Positions 60,869 through 64,000 of a stretch of 64,000 nt of DNA are shown here, in pieces. The stretch is from an uncultured Lachnospiraceae bacterium. Its GTDB lineage: Bacteria > Bacillota > Clostridia > Lachnospirales > Lachnospiraceae. The stretch spans positions 1 to 64,000 of the forward strand of contig CAJUCC010000008.1 in the NCBI GenBank assembly GCA_910585205.1, given 5' to 3'. A program made the position numbers and the translations under genes. The notes under the pieces are model-generated. The model searched no databases. It worked only from the letters and a program-made list of their open reading frames with translations, and was not told where the DNA came from. Numbering within the stretch: position 1 is the first letter of the stretch; the number at the start of each line of letters is the position of its first letter.

Positions 60869-62752
60869 ATGTGTGGTATATTTGGTGTAGTGAATCATAA
60901 GATAGATCGGGAAAAGGCGTTGTATTGTTTGGATATGATTTCACATCGTGGACCGGATGGCGTTGGATTGTATCAAAAGGGTGGAGTTACCCTTGGGCAC
61001 AGACGTCTTTCTATTTTAGATTTGTCGGATAAAGGGAAACAACCAATGGAGTACCAGGATGGCAGATATGTTATTACATTTAATGGGGAAATTTATAATT
61101 TTATTGAAATAAGAGACACGTTAAAAAAGAAAGGTTATATATTTTACAGTGACACAGATACGGAAGTCATCTTGGCGGCTTACTTAGAATGGAAAGAGAA
61201 CTGCTTGCAATATTTTAATGGGATGTGGGCATTTGCTATCTGGGACCGTCAGGAAAAAAATTTGTTTATAGCCAGAGACAGGTTTGGGATAAAGCCGTTA
61301 TTCTATACAATGCTTGATAAAGAGGGGGGAATTGCATTTGCTTCAGAAATGAAAACGCTGATTCCTGTCTTATCGGATGTAACGATTAATTACAATCTAA
61401 TGGATTACTCACAGGTTTTTCGCTATGAAGCAACAGAAGAATGCCTGATTCAGGAAATCAAAAGGTTTCCGGCTGGATATTATGCTAATATAAAGAATGG
61501 ATCGTTTTGTAAAGTCAGGTGGTGGCATACATTGGATCACCTGCCCGATATTCCGCACAAGTATGAAGATCAAGTGGATTTGTTCTGTGAATTATTTAAA
61601 GATGCGTGTAAGATCAGGATGCGCAGTGATGTTACGGTAGGAACAGCTTTAAGTGGGGGATTGGATTCCAGTGCTACGATATGCACGATGGCACATATTG
61701 CGAAATTAAAACAGAGTGAAAGGGTTAGCCGTGACTGGCAACATGCGTTTGTTGCGGTTTTCCCGGGAACTGTAATGGATGAGAGCTATTATGCGAAAAA
61801 AGTCACGGATTTTCTGGGAATAAAAAGTACGTTTATTGATATTGATCCAAAAGCTTTTTCTAATCGGCTGGAAGAATGTCTGTATACGTTTGAAGAAATA
61901 TATTCTACCAGTCCAATACCAATGATGGTGACATATGAAGAAATTAAAAAAGCAGGTGTGTCAGTATCTATTGACGGACATGGAGCAGATGAACTGTTTT
62001 GCGGTTATTCATTTGATTTTCTCACAGCATTTCCTGACGCAAAGTGTAATAAAAAGCGCATAGAAGAAGTTATGAAAGCCTATGCGGATGCGTTTCCGCA
62101 TGATAATAGTAATATGGCTTTTAAGGGAAAAGAGAAAGATTATAAAAAGTACTTACGATATATATTGGAATACACAGTAAAAAATCTGCAGCGCCGTTTG
62201 GAAATCTATGATACACCGGACTGGAAACATCCTGTATGGAAAGAAATGGACTATATGAATAAAGTATTGTATCTTCATACCCATCAGGATATTTTGCCTA
62301 CACTGCTTAGAAATTATGATCGGTATAGTATGGCTGGAGGCGTAGAGATCAGAATGCCGTTTATGGATTACCGCATTGTTTCTCTTGCCTTTGCATTGCC
62401 CGGCAGTTCAAAATTACGGAACGGTTTTTCAAAAGCGATAGTACGTGATGCATTGGCGCCGTATATGCCGAACGAAATTATTAAGCGAAAAACCAAAATA
62501 GGTTTTAATACTCCTATTGTGGAATGGATGCAGGGAGAAATGAAAGAGTATTTTGGAGATATGATTGCATCCGTTGATTTTGCAAATTCAAACGTAATCG
62601 ATAGTAAACAAGTAAAACAAGAAATTTTAGCTGTGATAAATGGGGGAGATTCTGTAACCTATTTACAGGCTGAGACGGCATACAAGATGTTGGCACCTTA
62701 TTTGTGGGAAAAATGTTTTTATAAAAGGGTATGCAGAGAACTAAGGGGTTAA
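60869..62752 (+). CDS. Asparagine synthase-like glutamine amidotransferase (copy 2)
   Basis: A 627-residue class II amidotransferase with MCGIFGV (Cys2 nucleophile), FNGEIYNFIEIRD, SGGLDSS at about residue 262, and SIDGHGADELFCGY. It has the same layout as copy 1 at 52396 but is AT-richer, so it is a separate acquisition or old paralogue rather than a recent duplication. It may amidate a uronate of the glycan. The nearest ribosome-like sequence, AAAGG at 60849-60853, is 15 bases from the ATG, unusually far, so translation may be weak. The Met-Cys start fixes the frame. Confidence 0.84.
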   Translation: MCGIFGVVNHKIDREKALYCLDMISHRGPDGVGLYQKGGVTLGHRRLSILDLSDKGKQPMEYQDGRYVITFNGEIYNFIEIRDTLKKKGYIFYSDTDTEVILAAYLEWKENCLQYFNGMWAFAIWDRQEKNLFIARDRFGIKPLFYTMLDKEGGIAFASEMKTLIPVLSDVTINYNLMDYSQVFRYEATEECLIQEIKRFPAGYYANIKNGSFCKVRWWHTLDHLPDIPHKYEDQVDLFCELFKDACKIRMRSDVTVGTALSGGLDSSATICTMAHIAKLKQSERVSRDWQHAFVAVFPGTVMDESYYAKKVTDFLGIKSTFIDIDPKAFSNRLEECLYTFEEIYSTSPIPMMVTYEEIKKAGVSVSIDGHGADELFCGYSFDFLTAFPDAKCNKKRIEEVMKAYADAFPHDNSNMAFKGKEKDYKKYLRYILEYTVKNLQRRLEIYDTPDWKHPVWKEMDYMNKVLYLHTHQDILPTLLRNYDRYSMAGGVEIRMPFMDYRIVSLAFALPGSSKLRNGFSKAIVRDALAPYMPNEIIKRKTKIGFNTPIVEWMQGEMKEYFGDMIASVDFANSNVIDSKQVKQEILAVINGGDSVTYLQAETAYKMLAPYLWEKCFYKRVCRELRG

Positions 62753-62762
62753 ATAGCAGATA

Positions 62763-64000
62763 ATGAAAAATAAAAGACTGATATTATTCACAAATAGCTT
62801 TCCTTTTGGTTCTGCAGAAAAGTCGTTTATTATTCCGGAATTGCCATATCTGCAAAAACATTTTGACTTGACAATTGTTTCGGCTGCTTCAAAAGAAGAT
62901 GTAGAAAATAAAAAGCTGGAGACAAAATTAGATAAATCAATTTCGTTATTACATTATGGGGGAGATTCTTTATCTAAAATAGAAGAATATAAAGGTGTTC
63001 TCCCCTTCTTTTTGCATAAAGAATCGTGGAAAGAATTGTTTTGTGTGTTGAATAGCAGAAAAATGGTTCTGGAAAGAATAAAGTTTATTATTAATTTTTA
63101 TACACGGGCAGTAAAATTAAGAAAGTGGATGGAACAAAATAATTTGTTGGCAGATGAAAACAGTATTTATTACTCTTATTGGTATATACACAGAGTTCTT
63201 AGTCTGGTAATGGCAAAACAGAAATACCCCGATTTAAAAATTATTACAAGGGCGCATGGATATGACCTGTATAAAGAACAACAGAGTCTATTATGGCAGC
63301 CGTTTAAACAATATATGGATATGTATATTAATCAGATAGTTTTCGTATGTGAACAGGGATATACTTATTATCAGAAATATTTTTCAGCTTCGGGTAATTA
63401 TTGTATAAGCAGGTTGGGAACACATAACAAAGGGATTTGTGATCCAAGAGATAAGGAATTACCCTTTCTTTTAGTAAGTTGTTCTTACATTGATGAGAAT
63501 AAAAGGGTTGATTTGATTATTGAAGCACTGGCTCATATTGATGACTGTAATATTCATTGGGCTCATTTTGGAACGGGTACACACAGTAGAATGACTATCG
63601 AGTATGCCGATAGGTTGTTGGCAGAAAAAAATAATGTTACTTATGAGTTTAAAGGATATACGCCTAATAACGAAATTATGGACTATTATCGGGCACAGAA
63701 ACCGGCTTGCTTTATATTGCTATCCAAGTCAGAAGGAAGTCCGGTAGCAATGCAGGAAGCGATTTCATTTGGAGTTCCTGTCATAGGAACGAAAGCAGGG
63801 GGGATTCCTGAAATGATTCATGGTAATGGTGTCTTGCTCTCAGAGAATCCAACTTACGGGGAAGTTGCCAATGCGATTCGGACTATTTATCAATTATCAC
63901 CTACAGAATTTAAAAAAATGCAGGTTTCCTCTTTGGAAATCTGGAAACAGAGTTATAATCGAGACAAAAATATGAGTGAATTTATAAATATATTGAACGG
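62763..64000 (+). CDS. GT4 glycosyltransferase, cut by the window end
   Basis: The frame is open from the ATG at 62763 to the end of the window: 412 complete codons and no stop. It begins MKNKRLILFTNSFPFGSAEKS. The middle has TRAHGYDLYKEQQ and VFVCEQGYTYYQKYF. The donor domain has PFLLVSCSYIDENKRVDLII, and LSKSEGSPVAMQEAISFGVP carries the E-x7-E motif, followed by GTKAGGIPEMI. This resembles WcaK/colanic-acid-type and other GT4 transferases. DNA is AT-rich, like the genes before it. It starts 10 bases after copy 2 of the amidotransferase. The C-terminus lies outside the window. Confidence 0.85.
   Translation, partial: MKNKRLILFTNSFPFGSAEKSFIIPELPYLQKHFDLTIVSAASKEDVENKKLETKLDKSISLLHYGGDSLSKIEEYKGVLPFFLHKESWKELFCVLNSRKMVLERIKFIINFYTRAVKLRKWMEQNNLLADENSIYYSYWYIHRVLSLVMAKQKYPDLKIITRAHGYDLYKEQQSLLWQPFKQYMDMYINQIVFVCEQGYTYYQKYFSASGNYCISRLGTHNKGICDPRDKELPFLLVSCSYIDENKRVDLIIEALAHIDDCNIHWAHFGTGTHSRMTIEYADRLLAEKNNVTYEFKGYTPNNEIMDYYRAQKPACFILLSKSEGSPVAMQEAISFGVPVIGTKAGGIPEMIHGNGVLLSENPTYGEVANAIRTIYQLSPTEFKKMQVSSLEIWKQSYNRDKNMSEFINILN

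Overview
The window is a very large surface-glycan (capsule, exopolysaccharide or glycoprotein-glycan) biosynthesis locus. I count 54 protein genes, 53 on the + strand and one on the - strand. They are packed tightly, with many ATGA stop/start overlaps. Strong AGGAGG-type ribosome sites, some GTG starts and sigma-A-like promoters with 17-bp spacers point to a Firmicute, probably a Lachnospiraceae-type gut clostridium. The taxonomic call is inference, since no rRNA or other marker is present. I found no rRNA, tRNA, CRISPR array, intact insertion sequence or regulator gene, and no gene-free stretch longer than about 240 bases.

Layout. (1) 32-12223: UDP-HexNAc 6-dehydrogenase, a PIG-L protein with a mutated active site, a UDP-sugar 4-epimerase, membrane and GT4 glycosyltransferases, a GINT1-N-like protein, a FemAB-like acyltransferase, a DUF2334 deacetylase and an MsbA/PglK-type ABC transporter. 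(2) 12213-21457: a capsule-synthesis-domain protein, then a nonulosonic-acid-like module (LegB-type dehydratase, PtmE-like CBS/nucleotidyltransferase, SDR epimerase, NeuB-family synthase, intact PIG-L, SpsF-like cytidylyltransferase, SpsG-like protein, WbqC-like protein). A fused relic of a restriction-modification system sits inside this module. (3) 21459-28390: a GtrII-like membrane protein, a MaoC hydratase plus GNAT pair, a GtrB-like GT2, a DUF6311-like protein and a YdjC-type deacetylase. (4) 28413-30225: a lone minus-strand GtrII-like gene and a divergent promoter region with a nested palindrome.

(5) 30226-42218: a lamin-tail/CotH protein, the polyprenyl-phosphate sugar-1-phosphate transferase that would start the glycan, a GT4, an AlgD-type dehydrogenase, a heparinase II/III-like lyase, an AlgI-like MBOAT acyltransferase, an SGNH partner and another GT4. 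(6) 42332-57601: more GT4 enzymes, a deoxyamino-sugar cassette (DegT aminotransferase, FdtA/QdtA isomerase, 2,3-dehydratase, Gfo/Idh/MocA oxidoreductase), a GT-C-like protein, a GT2, an asparagine-synthase-like amidotransferase and a NodB-like deacetylase. (7) About 56.4 kb to the end: clearly AT-richer genes, namely a GT4, a NodZ-like fucosyltransferase, a GT2-like enzyme, a rhamnosyltransferase-like protein, a second asparagine-synthase-like enzyme and a GT4 cut by the window edge.

How it works together (inference). Nucleotide-sugar enzymes would supply HexNAc uronic acid, possibly a GDP-mannuronate-type sugar, a nonulosonate and a 3-amino-deoxyhexose. The initiating transferase at 32402 and about 16 glycosyltransferases would build the repeat on a lipid carrier. 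Acyltransferases, amidotransferases and five deacetylase-fold proteins would decorate it. The ABC transporter is the only recognisable flippase candidate. I saw no Wzx, Wzz or unambiguous Wzy.
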